From: Clostridiales bacterium
GTDB lineage: Bacteria; Bacillota; Clostridia; Lachnospirales; Lachnospiraceae
NCBI GenBank assembly: GCA_020859985.1
Contig: JAJBVD010000083.1
Coordinates: 1-64,000 of the forward strand
DNA: 64,000 bases
Reading direction: 5' to 3'
The notes beneath the pieces were generated by a model. The model did not search any database. It was not told the origin of the DNA and worked only from the letters and a program-made list of their open reading frames with translations. Each line of letters opens with the position of its first letter. Position 1 is the first letter of the stretch. Positions 27,647 through 36,367 of this stretch are shown piece by piece. Both the position numbers and the translations under genes were made by a program.

Positions 27647-27824
27647 GACGCATTGCCTTTACATAAGGGCAATCATGCTTTTATGAGAAAGCCGCGCAGA
27701 GCCGGGGCAGCAAGAGTTGCTTTTCAGAAAAAGTTGTAGTACAATTAGCGATATTGTGAAGGCGCCAAACGTGGCGATCGTGGCCTGCATAAAAGCAACG
27801 CGGGACGTACCTGGAGGGAAAAGT

Positions 27825-28345
27825 ATGAGCGAACGGAAGATACATATATTTTGCGGCAGCGGCACGGGGAAAACCTCGGCCGCTCTTGGCAAGGGCATTC
27901 GCGAGGCGAGCGCCGGAAAAAACGTTATCGTGATTCAGTTTCTGAAGGAAAAAAACAAAGAAGCGACCGCGGATTATTTTAAGCGTCTGGAGCCGGAATT
28001 CCGGTTATTTCGTTTTGAAAGGTTTCCGGAAAATTATGAGAGCCTGAGCGAGAAGGAAAGAGAGGATGAGTGCCGGAACATCAAGAATGGCCTGAATTTT
28101 GCCAGAAAGGTGCTGGTGACAGCGGAATGTGATGTTCTGATCCTGGATGAGATACTGGGATTGACTGATCGGGGATTGTCACAGTGGATGAGCTGCGCAC
28201 ACTGATGGATCTGGCCGGAGAGAATATGGAGCTTTACCTGACCGGTACCAGCCGCTGTGAGGAGCTTTGGCCGTATGTCGATGAAGTGACAGAGATGACG
28301 AATCCGATGGCCTCTCCTCAGGAGAAGGAACCTTCCTTTTTATAA
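27825..28345 (+). pseudogene. Cob(I)yrinic acid a,c-diamide adenosyltransferase, frameshifted
   Basis: A CobO/BtuR-type corrinoid adenosyltransferase, which attaches the adenosyl group in B12 coenzyme synthesis. The frame from ATG 27825 reads the P-loop HIFCGSGTGKTSAALGKG and LILDEILGLTDRG, then diverges and stops at 28205. The missing end is in the next frame: GIVTVDELRTLMDLAGENME, LYLTGTSRCEELWPYVDEVT, ending at TAA 28343-28345. Restoring one G in the run GGGG (28171-28174) would join the two parts into a normal-length protein of about 173 residues. A sequencing error, a true mutation or slippage could explain it. Ribosome site GGAGGG is at 27813-27818. Confidence 0.85.
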
Positions 28346-28396
28346 GGATTTTCGTAAGTTTTCGTGAAAACAGAGCTTTTTTTCGCCAAAATAGCA

Positions 28397-28425
28397 TTGC
28401 ACATTTTTTCAATAGTGTGTAAAAT
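28397..28425 (+). promoter_or_regulatory. Promoter of the propeller-HD-GYP receptor
   Basis: TTGCAC (28397-28402), 17-nt spacer, TAAAAT (28420-28425), preceded by TG. The leader to the TTG start is about 100 nt. Confidence 0.65.
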
Positions 28426-28534
28426 AGATCTGACAGTTCAAGGAGGCAGGTTTCCCACAGTCTGTGACATGATGCAGAAGGAGATACCTGTATAAACAGA
28501 GGAAAAGACCGGTCAGTCTGTTGGGGGATTTATT

Positions 28535-31507
28535 TTGTGCGGATCAGATTCAGATAAGAGTTCAAAACTCCGAAAGCTTTTTTCGGGCGCACTGCGGCTG
28601 TGTGTGCTGAGCCTTGTGGTGTGGATGTCAGTTTTCTGCCGGGGGTATGCTTTAGATTCCGGTGCAGATCAGTGGATTAAGACAGTATATAATGAGAATA
28701 ATGGTCTGGATACCGGCGAGGCGAATGCCGTACTTCAGACATCGGACGGCTACATATGGGTCGGCAGCTATGGCGGTTTGCTTCGTTATGACGGCAGGAC
28801 ATTTGAGAACTTCAGCGTTGGGGATAATGCTGTGGCTTCTTCAAGTATTCGCGCTTTGTATGAGGACGAAAGCGGCCGTCTTTTTATTGGAACAAATGAC
28901 GAGGGTGTTTTTCTGTATGAAAACGGCAGCTTTACGGATATTTCCGATGAGAGCGGCAGCTTTTATTCTGTGCGTTCGTTTGCGGAGGATTTATCCGGGA
29001 CAGTATATGTCGGCACAAGCTCAGGTCTTGCTTATATTGAAGAAACGGACGAGGGAATGCTTACTCTTGCCGCGGTAGAAGATACGGAGGGCAGAGTGGT
29101 CTACGATCTGTCTTGCGATGACAACGGTGTGCTGTGGGGCTGCGCAGACAACAGCACGCTTTTTCTTGTGCAGAACGGCACGCTGACAGGCACAATGAAT
29201 GCGGATGCCTGGTTTGAAAATGACTGCTACAGCGTGTTCTGTTCTTCTGACGGCAGTATTTATCTTGGAAGCGGCGGTAGCGAGGCGGTGCGCCTTCGCC
29301 CGGAGGAAAGCGCAGATGCGGATAGCGGATATGACGTGGAGGATTTTGACGCAGATGTGATCGATACCGGTGAACTGTATGCCGTGAATCGTTTTTATGA
29401 GACCACGGACGGAAATATCTGGGCTCTTTGTGACAATGGGATCGCCCGGATTGATGAGAGTGAAACCTTCGAAACTCCGGGCGGAATGTCAGGGATGATC
29501 TCCTGCAGCTCGATGATTGAGGATTATGAGGGGAATTTCTGGGTGACATCGAGCCGGACAGGATTGACTTATTATTCGGAAGGAAAATTTTATAATTACA
29601 ATGATCAGGCAGACCTCGAAGGTGTTTCTGTAAATGCGATCGTGCGGCAGGACGGATATACTTATATTGGCACGGACAGCGGGCTGATCTTATTGGATGA
29701 AGAATTTAACCGGGTGAATAATGAGCTTACAGAAGCCATGGATTCCAGGAGGGTACGGCACATTATGTGTGCGGAAGACGGCAGCCTCTGGTTCTGCATT
29801 TATGGAACCGGTCTGGTATATTATATGCCTGATGACGGTGAGATGCTGCTGCTGACAGAGGATGACGGGCTTTTAACCAATCAGGTGCGTATGACATTAG
29901 AGCTTTCTGACGGAACGGTTGCTGTGGCGGGAACCGCAGGAATCAATCTGATAAAGGACGAAGAGGTCACCGCGGGCTATGGCTCTGATGTGCTGCCGTA
30001 TTCATTCATTCTCTGTATGTATGAAGCGGAAGATGGGACACTGGTAGCCGGGAGCGACGGGCAGGGCTTTTATGAGATTGCCGAAGACGGTGTGACACAG
30101 TTTTACAAGGAAGACGGGCTGTCATCCGGTTCGGTGATGCGCATGGCATCAGATGGGGATGGTGTCTGGATCAGTGCAGGCAGCTCGCTTTATTATCGGG
30201 ATGAAGATGGAATCAGAGAGATTTCGCTGCCGGAAAGTGCGGGCAGTGTGCTTGATATTCAGTTTATTGGTGATGAGATCTGGTTGGAAAAGAGCAGCGG
30301 AATTTTGATTGCTGACCGTGAAGAATTGCTTGCAGGTACAGCTTCTCTTCGCGAGCTTGGCACAGGATACGGGCTGACCGGTACACTGGTCGCCAATTCC
30401 TGGAACTGGCTGGACGATGAAAGCGGTACACTCTGGCTCTGTACGAACAATGGTGTTTCCGTGATTGATACGGGACACATTCCATCCAACGAGACAAAGC
30501 CGCTGGCTGCTGTTTCTAAAGTAGTGATCGATCAGGAGCCCTATCTGATCACGGATGAGAAAATCACGATACCGGCTTCCGCGACACGAGTGACTTTTGA
30601 ATTTTCCGTACTCTCATTTACACCGGGAGAAAAGACAGTTGAATATTGTCTGGAAGGATTTGATGAGGAGATGATCACCGGAAGCGCTTCTTCCGTAACG
30701 ACAGTCAGCTATACGAATCTTGGCGGCGGGGATTATGTATTCCATCTCGCTGTTTGCAATGAGGATGGAGTGGAGGGAGAAGAGATTACTCTGACCCTGC
30801 ACAAAGAGATTTATTTCTGGCAGACGACGGGGTTCCTGATTCTGCTGGCTTTGGTGATCCTGCTGGTTGTTGTCTTGCTTTTCCTGGCGGCTTATCAGCA
30901 TCGCGTCAGCAATCTGAAAAAACGGCAGGCTGAGTATAAGATGATCATTGACCAATCTCTGCGGACATTTGCGAATGCAATTGATGCGAAGGATAAGGAT
31001 ACCAATGGACACTCCGTGCGAGTCTCGAAGTATTCCAGAGAGATTGCCCGTCGTATGAATCTTTCTGAGGCGGATCAGGAAGAAATCTCCTACATGGCAC
31101 TCCTTCATGACATTGGAAAAATAGGTATTCCGGACAGCATTTTGAAAAAAACCGGCAAGCTGACGCCGGAGGAATGGGAGACGGTCAAAACGCATCCCCG
31201 GATCGGAGGGGATATCTTAAGTGAGTTTACCGTGATTCCGGACATTGCGGATGGTGCGAAATACCATCATGAGCAGGGGTATTGTGAGGGGCTGAAAGGA
31301 GAGGAGATACCGTTTAAGGCCCGTATCATTGCCATCGCGGATTCGTTTGACGCGATGTGCAGCACGCGCCGCTATCAGGCCGGCAACACGCTGGAATATG
31401 CGAGGGAGGAGCTGCTGCGCTGCAGCGGGGCACAGTTTGACCCGAATATCGTCGGGTACATGGTCGCCATGATCGACGACGGGTTTGTGGAGCAGGTGAA
31501 GCAGTAG
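28535..31507 (+). CDS. Beta-propeller receptor with variant HD-GYP phosphodiesterase domain
   Basis: A 990-residue membrane receptor. An N-terminal helix (about residues 17-36) is followed by some 14 short propeller repeats of the two-component regulator type (TSDGYIWVGSYGGLLRYDG and similar, about 50-660), a Y_Y_Y-like domain (about 665-750), one transmembrane helix (FLILLALVILLVVVLLFLAA, about 768) and a cytoplasmic HD domain. The HD site is intact (ALLHDIGKIGIPDSILKKTG, about 855), but the HHE-GYP motif is shortened: YHHEQGYCEGLKGEEIP, lacking the usual WDGxGYP. Such domains hydrolyse c-di-GMP; activity here is uncertain. The start is TTG 28535 after GGGGGA. Ligand binding is inferred. Confidence 0.85.
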   Translation: MCGSDSDKSSKLRKLFSGALRLCVLSLVVWMSVFCRGYALDSGADQWIKTVYNENNGLDTGEANAVLQTSDGYIWVGSYGGLLRYDGRTFENFSVGDNAVASSSIRALYEDESGRLFIGTNDEGVFLYENGSFTDISDESGSFYSVRSFAEDLSGTVYVGTSSGLAYIEETDEGMLTLAAVEDTEGRVVYDLSCDDNGVLWGCADNSTLFLVQNGTLTGTMNADAWFENDCYSVFCSSDGSIYLGSGGSEAVRLRPEESADADSGYDVEDFDADVIDTGELYAVNRFYETTDGNIWALCDNGIARIDESETFETPGGMSGMISCSSMIEDYEGNFWVTSSRTGLTYYSEGKFYNYNDQADLEGVSVNAIVRQDGYTYIGTDSGLILLDEEFNRVNNELTEAMDSRRVRHIMCAEDGSLWFCIYGTGLVYYMPDDGEMLLLTEDDGLLTNQVRMTLELSDGTVAVAGTAGINLIKDEEVTAGYGSDVLPYSFILCMYEAEDGTLVAGSDGQGFYEIAEDGVTQFYKEDGLSSGSVMRMASDGDGVWISAGSSLYYRDEDGIREISLPESAGSVLDIQFIGDEIWLEKSSGILIADREELLAGTASLRELGTGYGLTGTLVANSWNWLDDESGTLWLCTNNGVSVIDTGHIPSNETKPLAAVSKVVIDQEPYLITDEKITIPASATRVTFEFSVLSFTPGEKTVEYCLEGFDEEMITGSASSVTTVSYTNLGGGDYVFHLAVCNEDGVEGEEITLTLHKEIYFWQTTGFLILLALVILLVVVLLFLAAYQHRVSNLKKRQAEYKMIIDQSLRTFANAIDAKDKDTNGHSVRVSKYSREIARRMNLSEADQEEISYMALLHDIGKIGIPDSILKKTGKLTPEEWETVKTHPRIGGDILSEFTVIPDIADGAKYHHEQGYCEGLKGEEIPFKARIIAIADSFDAMCSTRRYQAGNTLEYAREELLRCSGAQFDPNIVGYMVAMIDDGFVEQVKQ

Positions 31508-31610
31508 AATTGATCATCGAATCGAGCAGGAGGCGTTTTACAGACTCCTGCTCGTAGCGCAGGCCGGGTGCGGCAAAAGCCGCAAAACACCATGCCCGGC
31601 CGTGTGCATA

Positions 31611-31649
31611 AAAGACGCCGGGGAATAAAATCCATCCGGCGTCTTTTTT
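31611..31649. terminator. Bidirectional terminator
   Basis: AAAGACGCCGG (31611-31621) pairs with CCGGCGTCTTTTTT (31636-31649). It separates the receptor gene from the convergent glgC-glgD operon. A further stem around CAGGAG/CTCCTG lies just upstream. Confidence 0.85.
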
Positions 31650-31694
31650 CATGGTATAGGAAACTTCGTTCCCTATATCATAATAAAATCTATT

Positions 31695-32837
31695 TTATAC
31701 CGTATGTCCCTTGGCAATATAAACCGGGAAGCTGTCGGTGCCTTTCATTTCTTTGCCCGCGCTGACCTTTACATTTTTGTCTGTGATCAGATAGTCGATG
31801 CAAGCTCCGGCTTCCACTACAGTATCCTGCATCAGCACGCAATTCTTTACGACCGCGCCCTTCTCGACCTTTACACCTCGGAAGAGAACGCTGTTTTCCA
31901 CTTCGCCCTCGATGACGCAGCCGTCGGCGCACATCACATTGGACACCTTTGCGCCGTTGATATAGCGGGTCGGATTGTCGTCACGGATTTTGGTATAGAT
32001 CGGAGCGCCGTCAAAGAGTGCGTTCAGGTTGTAATCGTCGAGCAGCTTAAGGTTTTCATCGAAATAACTCTTCATGCCTGTGATGCGTGCGGTGTAGCCC
32101 TCGTATTTGTATGCGTGTACATTTCGCCAGGAGAGCTGGTTCAGCAGCACGTCGCGGTTGAAATGCTCCAGACCGCGCACAAAGGCTGTGTTGACCATGT
32201 TGATCAGCAGCTCACGTTCCAGAACATAAATATTCATGGAGTAATTCTGCACACCGCTGACACGCGGATTCACATAGATGTGATTGATTCGGCCGTTGTC
32301 AATCGTGAACGTGTAGTGGAAGCCTCTGCTGTTGTCCTGCGTACGCATCAGATACTCAGGAAGCTCTTTCTCACAATAGGCGATGGAGACGTCCGCTCCG
32401 CTCTCTATGTGCTCATTGATCATTTTTGTAAAATCAAAGTTCACCGCAATGCTGGAGTCTGCCATGATGACGAAGCGCTCTTTCTGTTCGCGCAGGAACG
32501 GAAGGATATTCGCCAGAGTGCCGATTCGTCCGTTGTAGACTTTGTTGGACTTCTCTGCGTAAGGCGGGAAAATATGGAGACCGCCGTTTTTGCGGACCAG
32601 ATCCCACTCACGGCCGGTGCCGAGGTGATCCATCAGTGAATGATAGTTGCTGTTTACCGGAACGACAATGTTGTCAATGTCGCAGTTCACCATGCTGGAG
32701 AGAATAAAGTCGATCATGCGGTAACGGCTTGCAAAAGGTATGGAGGCCATGCTCCGGATAGTGACCAGTTCAGGAACAAGTGCGTCGTAATGATTCGGGA
32801 AAATGATCCCGAGTGCGCTCGTATTTGAATTTACCAT
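31695..32837 (-). CDS. glgD: Glucose-1-phosphate adenylyltransferase, regulatory subunit GlgD
   Basis: A 380-residue GlgD, the partner subunit of ADP-glucose pyrophosphorylase in Bacillota. It has the nucleotidyltransferase fold but lacks the canonical GGxGxRL loop at the N terminus (it begins [15 protein letters not shown]), consistent with a regulatory subunit. The C-terminal half is the left-handed beta-helix ([35 protein letters not shown]). It starts at 32837, overlapping the glgC stop by 7 nt, so the two are translationally coupled for 1:1 assembly. No glgA or glgB is nearby. Confidence 0.95.
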   Translation of the reverse strand: MVNSNTSALGIIFPNHYDALVPELVTIRSMASIPFASRYRMIDFILSSMVNCDIDNIVVPVNSNYHSLMDHLGTGREWDLVRKNGGLHIFPPYAEKSNKVYNGRIGTLANILPFLREQKERFVIMADSSIAVNFDFTKMINEHIESGADVSIAYCEKELPEYLMRTQDNSRGFHYTFTIDNGRINHIYVNPRVSGVQNYSMNIYVLERELLINMVNTAFVRGLEHFNRDVLLNQLSWRNVHAYKYEGYTARITGMKSYFDENLKLLDDYNLNALFDGAPIYTKIRDDNPTRYINGAKVSNVMCADGCVIEGEVENSVLFRGVKVEKGAVVKNCVLMQDTVVEAGACIDYLITDKNVKVSAGKEMKGTDSFPVYIAKGHTV

Positions 32838-34039
32838 TGTTTTTCACCGCCCTCCACATTATTATAAATCATTGCTTTCGGGCCGATGACCGCACCCGCG
32901 CCAACAGTAAGTCCCGCGCCGACGGTGGCCACACCGTCCTCTTCCTCTGTCGGCATCGCGCCTACGACAGCGTTCTCACCGATCGTCACATTTTCCGCAA
33001 GGATGCAGTGCTTCACGACCGCACCGGATTTGATCACGGAGCCGCCCATGATGACCGCGTCCTCCACGATCGCGCCTGCTTCCACCTTTACGCCTGCGAA
33101 CAAAACGGAATGCTTCACACTTCCGCCGATGCGGCAGCCATCTGTGATCATCGAATTCTCAACGGTTGCTCCGGCACTGATCTTGTGTCCGGTCATGCCG
33201 CTGTTGCGGCTGTAGATTTTCCAGCCATCCTCAAAGAGGTCGATGCCGCTGTGCTCCGGATCCAGAACCTCCATATTGGCTTCCCAGAGGGAAGAGATCG
33301 TCCCGACGTCTTTCCAGTAGCCGCTGAAATGATAAGCGTACATTCTGCGGTTATCACGCAGCAGGTTCGGAATAATGTTGTTGCCAAAGTCATTCTCTGA
33401 ATTCGGATCCGCCTCATCCTCAGTCAGATATTTTTTCAGAATGTCCCAGTTAAAAATATAGATACCCATAGATGCAAGATTGGACTTCGGATTCTTCGGC
33501 TTCTCCTGGAACTCCGTGATCCGGTCGTCTTCACCGGCTACCATCAGGCCGAACCGGGGAGCCTCCTCCCACGGCACTTCCATTACCGCGACGCTGAATT
33601 CCGCGTTCTTTTCCTTGTGAAAACGCAGAAAATCGCTGTAATCCTGTTTGCAGATCTGATCGCCGGAGAGAATGATTACGTATTTCGGATCATACCGTTC
33701 GATGAAAGAGAGATTCTGATAAATTGCATTGGCCGTGCCCTTGTACCAGTCGGAACCGGAAGCCTGCTGATAGGGTGGCAGCACATGTACGCCTCCGTGC
33801 AGACGGTCCAGATCCCAGGGCTGTCCGTTGCCAATGTACTCGTTGAGTACAAGCGGCTGGTACTGGGTCAGAATACCGACCGTGTCAATGCCGGAGTTTA
33901 CGCAGTTCGAGAGCGGGAAATCAATGATACGGTATTTTCCGCCGAAGGGAACTGCAGGTTTGGCAAGCTTCTGTGTCAGGGCATACAGTCTGGAGCCCTG
34001 GCCGCCGGCAAGAAGCATTGCAATCATTTCCTGAGCCAT
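32831..34039 (-). CDS. glgC: Glucose-1-phosphate adenylyltransferase GlgC
   Basis: A 402-residue ADP-glucose pyrophosphorylase catalytic subunit, the committed step of glycogen synthesis. Seen: [20 protein letters not shown] at the N terminus (nucleotide loop), [32 protein letters not shown], and the sugar-phosphate site [12 protein letters not shown] (about residues 185-196), then beta-helix repeats. ATG 34039 is chosen because AGGAGG (complement of 34051-34056) lies upstream; the frame extends to 34069 but would span that site. It is first in the glgC-glgD operon. Confidence 0.96.
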   Translation of the reverse strand: MAQEMIAMLLAGGQGSRLYALTQKLAKPAVPFGGKYRIIDFPLSNCVNSGIDTVGILTQYQPLVLNEYIGNGQPWDLDRLHGGVHVLPPYQQASGSDWYKGTANAIYQNLSFIERYDPKYVIILSGDQICKQDYSDFLRFHKEKNAEFSVAVMEVPWEEAPRFGLMVAGEDDRITEFQEKPKNPKSNLASMGIYIFNWDILKKYLTEDEADPNSENDFGNNIIPNLLRDNRRMYAYHFSGYWKDVGTISSLWEANMEVLDPEHSGIDLFEDGWKIYSRNSGMTGHKISAGATVENSMITDGCRIGGSVKHSVLFAGVKVEAGAIVEDAVIMGGSVIKSGAVVKHCILAENVTIGENAVVGAMPTEEEDGVATVGAGLTVGAGAVIGPKAMIYNNVEGGEKQW

Positions 34040-34476
34040 AATATAGATATCCTCCTGTGATTTTTGCAACAGTTCAGAGCAACATCAAGTCTCAGACATA
34101 CGACACGCAAGGGGTCTGCTGTCTGCAAAGCAGGCAATCTGCGGCCTGTTGGACTGAATAGCTGCTGTTAAGTAGAATTGTACCATAAAAAATAGAAAAA
34201 GGGAATTTATTTGTGCAAATTTTTCAAAAAATTTTCTTGCTTATTACATTACAGGAAGAAGATTTGTTTTGTAAAAAGGGTATGGAAGTGTTTGCCTGTT
34301 TATGCTATACTGACTTCATTGGTAATTATGATATACACTGCCCGTTGTCAGATCCGGAGGGCTTGCAGTTATATTCTTTTAAAGCGAATGAATATGGTGT
34401 AAAAATAGTAAAGTAAAGCAGGGGTTGATAATCCGGGGAGCCGGGAAAGCAGTAAATATAAGGAGAATACAGAATT
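34040..34476. other. Divergent region between glgC and pyrE
   Basis: Minus strand: the glgC leader, with TACAAT (34182-34177) as a possible -10. The stretch 34110-34160 has short complementary pieces (TGCTGTCTGC/GCAGGC) and may fold. Plus strand: TGCTATACT (34303-34311) is a good extended -10 for pyrE, leaving a leader of about 155 nt. Frames of 60-70 codons here have no convincing protein character. No PyrR-type attenuator is recognised. Confidence 0.5.
34303..34311 (+). promoter_or_regulatory. Extended -10 promoter for pyrE
   Basis: TGCTATACT, a TG-extended -10 with no well-spaced -35. It is the best plus-strand candidate before pyrE. Confidence 0.45.
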
Positions 34477-35157
34477 ATGGAGACGTATAAGCGGGAATTC
34501 ATCGAGTTTATGGTTGACTGTGAGGTGCTTCGCTTCGGCGATTTTGTGACAAAGAGCGGGCGGAAGACGCCGTTCTTTGTAAATACGGGCTTTTACCGCA
34601 CGGGCGCTCAGCTGCGCAGGCTTGGCGGTTATTACGCGCAGGCAGTGGAGCAGAAGTTCGGTTTGGATTTTGACATTTTGTTCGGACCCGCGTACAAGGG
34701 TATTCCGCTTTCCGTTGCGGCGACAATGGCGATCAGTGAGAAGTACGACAAGGACATCCGTTACTGTTCCAATCGTAAGGAAATTAAGGATCACGGAGAT
34801 AAGGGTATCCTTCTGGGCAGCCCGATTCAGGATGGCGACCGTGTGGTGATCATTGAAGACGTGACGACTGCCGGCACCTCGATTCAGGAGACGCTGCCGA
34901 TCATTCGGGCGCAGGGTAATATCGATGTACTAGGTCTCGTAGTTTCGGTAGACCGTATGGAGCGGGGGCAGGGGACAAAGAGTGCCCTTCAGGAAATTGA
35001 AGAGACATATGGACTGAAAACGACCGCAATCGTTACGATGGCGGAAGTCGTGGAGCATCTCTATGGCAGAGAATACAAAGGAAAAGTCGTTATTGACGAT
35101 GCGATGAAGGCGAAGATTGACGCTTATTATAAAGAATATGGGGCAGCACAGGATTGA
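34477..35157 (+). CDS. pyrE: Orotate phosphoribosyltransferase
   Basis: A 226-residue enzyme that joins orotate to PRPP, giving OMP for PyrF. The PRPP loop is clear: VVIIEDVTTAGTSIQETLPI (about residues 123-142), and RKEIKDHGDKG provides the flexible catalytic loop (about 100-110). KSGRKTPFFVNTGFY near the N terminus is typical of the longer clostridial form. AAGGAG precedes ATG 34477. It stands alone, 11 kb from pyrF-pyrK-pyrD. Confidence 0.95.
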   Translation: METYKREFIEFMVDCEVLRFGDFVTKSGRKTPFFVNTGFYRTGAQLRRLGGYYAQAVEQKFGLDFDILFGPAYKGIPLSVAATMAISEKYDKDIRYCSNRKEIKDHGDKGILLGSPIQDGDRVVIIEDVTTAGTSIQETLPIIRAQGNIDVLGLVVSVDRMERGQGTKSALQEIEETYGLKTTAIVTMAEVVEHLYGREYKGKVVIDDAMKAKIDAYYKEYGAAQD

Positions 35158-35251
35158 TGCCGTGCTTTTGCGGTAAACGATAATGGCCCATATGCAGATG
35201 AAAATGGAAAATGCGGTTTGTTTATCATTATAGAAACTGGAGGAATTTGAT

Positions 35252-35404
35252 ATGAATGAGCGGATTTTGAAAGCAACGGCTAAGGCGGGAGTATGGAATC
35301 TGGTGCTGGGTATTGTCGTACTTGTGACTGGGGTGACTTCAGGCATCCTGATGATCCTGAATGCGGCCAGACTGTGGAAAGCCGGCACCGGACTGGGGCT
35401 TTGA
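35252..35404 (+). CDS. 50-residue membrane peptide coupled to VanZ gene
   Basis: A small protein missed by simple length cut-offs: ATG 35252, with GGAGG (35239-35243) 8 nt upstream, reads MNERILKATAKAGVWNLVLG, one hydrophobic segment (VLGIVVLVTGVTSGILMIL) and a short basic tail. Its TGA overlaps the next ATG (TGATG at 35402-35406), so translation is coupled to the VanZ gene. It is probably a single-pass inner-membrane peptide; no function is known. Confidence 0.7.
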   Translation: MNERILKATAKAGVWNLVLGIVVLVTGVTSGILMILNAARLWKAGTGLGL

Positions 35405-35928
35405 TGGGAGAAGAAGTGAAACCTTTGCGAAAATGGATTCGGATACTGGGCGCGTGCCTGTTTCTGCTGTATATGGCAGGACTTATCTATTTCCTGTTTC
35501 TTTCCGAAAATGCCGGTCACGGCGGCGCGGGAGAGTACGATTATAATATTCAGCCGTTTCGGGAAATCATCCGCTATATCCGTTATCGGGAGATCCTTGG
35601 CACACGTGCCGTGCTGATGAATCTGGTCGGGAATATTATCGGCTTCATGCCGTTTGGTGTGCTGGTTCCGCTGATGTGGCGCAGCGCACGGAAGGCCTGG
35701 CGCACAGCTCTTCTGAGTTTTGAGATCAGTGCTCTGGTGGAGATTTCACAGCTGATTTTCCATGTTGGCTGCTTTGACGTGGATGATATGATTTTGAATG
35801 CTCTGGGCGGGCTGCTTGGTTATGTGCTTTTTTTCGCGGCGAGCCGCTGTTATTATAATATTGAGGAAAGACGGCTGGTCACAGTGGGGCGCACGGTGCG
35901 TATGCGGGCAGAGAACAGAGAAAAATAA
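35404..35928 (+). CDS. VanZ family membrane protein
   Basis: A 174-residue VanZ-like protein. Features: an N-terminal helix (ILGACLFLLYMAGLIYFLFL), the conserved block NIQPFREIIRYIRYR, NLVGNIIGFMPFGVLVPL, then ALVEISQLIF and the family signature FDVDDMILNALGGLLGYVLF. VanZ confers mild teicoplanin tolerance in enterococci, but most homologues are of unknown function. ATG 35404 is chosen because it overlaps the stop of the 50-residue peptide; the open frame upstream belongs to that peptide's shadow. Confidence 0.88.
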   Translation: MGEEVKPLRKWIRILGACLFLLYMAGLIYFLFLSENAGHGGAGEYDYNIQPFREIIRYIRYREILGTRAVLMNLVGNIIGFMPFGVLVPLMWRSARKAWRTALLSFEISALVEISQLIFHVGCFDVDDMILNALGGLLGYVLFFAASRCYYNIEERRLVTVGRTVRMRAENREK

Positions 35929-35930
35929 TC

Positions 35931-35956
35931 GTAACTATTCAGGACAGAACAGTTAC
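35931..35956. repeat. GTAAC palindromic repeat, copy 3 (variant)
   Basis: A 26-nt variant beginning GTAACTATTCAGGACAG and ending ACAGTTAC, 2 nt after the VanZ stop. The start is the same as at 41958. Confidence 0.75.
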
Positions 35957-36028
35957 AAATAATTGTTCACATGGGGAAAAGGTCAGATTGATTAAGAGAA
36001 GACCTGAGTGTGGAGATAAAGGGATAAG

Positions 36029-36355
36029 ATGGCAAAGAAAAAAGTATATTCATTTGTTGACAAAAAATATTCCACGAACAGTATCGCATCGGTGGTGCTT
36101 GGCCTGATCGGGATGGGCATGCTGGTGCTTCTGCTTCTGGTTTCTTACCTGCTTGCCGGAAGCGCGGGAGCCTGGATCGGAGCCTGTGGCGTGACCGGCA
36201 TTGTGATGGCGGTGATGGGGCTGCGGTACGGGTTTCTGGGATTTCAGGACGACTGTAAATCTTATTTTTGCAGTAAACTCGGTACGATCGTGAGCACGGT
36301 GGCGATCGTGGGCTGGTTTTTTGTGGTTTGCATGGGGATTGTGAGTCTGTTGTAA
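36029..36355 (+). CDS. DUF6142 family membrane protein
   Basis: A 108-residue protein with a basic N terminus (MAKKKVYSFVDKKYSTNSIA) and three hydrophobic segments (about residues 20-46, 48-68 and 84-108). It fits the DUF6142 family, common in Lachnospiraceae and of unknown role, often next to peptidase genes. It precedes the aminopeptidase gene by 12 nt and is probably co-transcribed with it. Confidence 0.7.
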   Translation: MAKKKVYSFVDKKYSTNSIASVVLGLIGMGMLVLLLLVSYLLAGSAGAWIGACGVTGIVMAVMGLRYGFLGFQDDCKSYFCSKLGTIVSTVAIVGWFFVVCMGIVSLL

Positions 36356-36367
36356 GGAGGATTATAT

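Noticed and set aside
31704-32639. 311-codon plus-strand frame over glgD
   Set aside because: Antisense shadow; glgD has clear family sequence.
34211-34416. Two overlapping 60-70-codon frames upstream of pyrE
   Set aside because: No ribosome site, hydrophobic-random composition; better read as promoter and leader.
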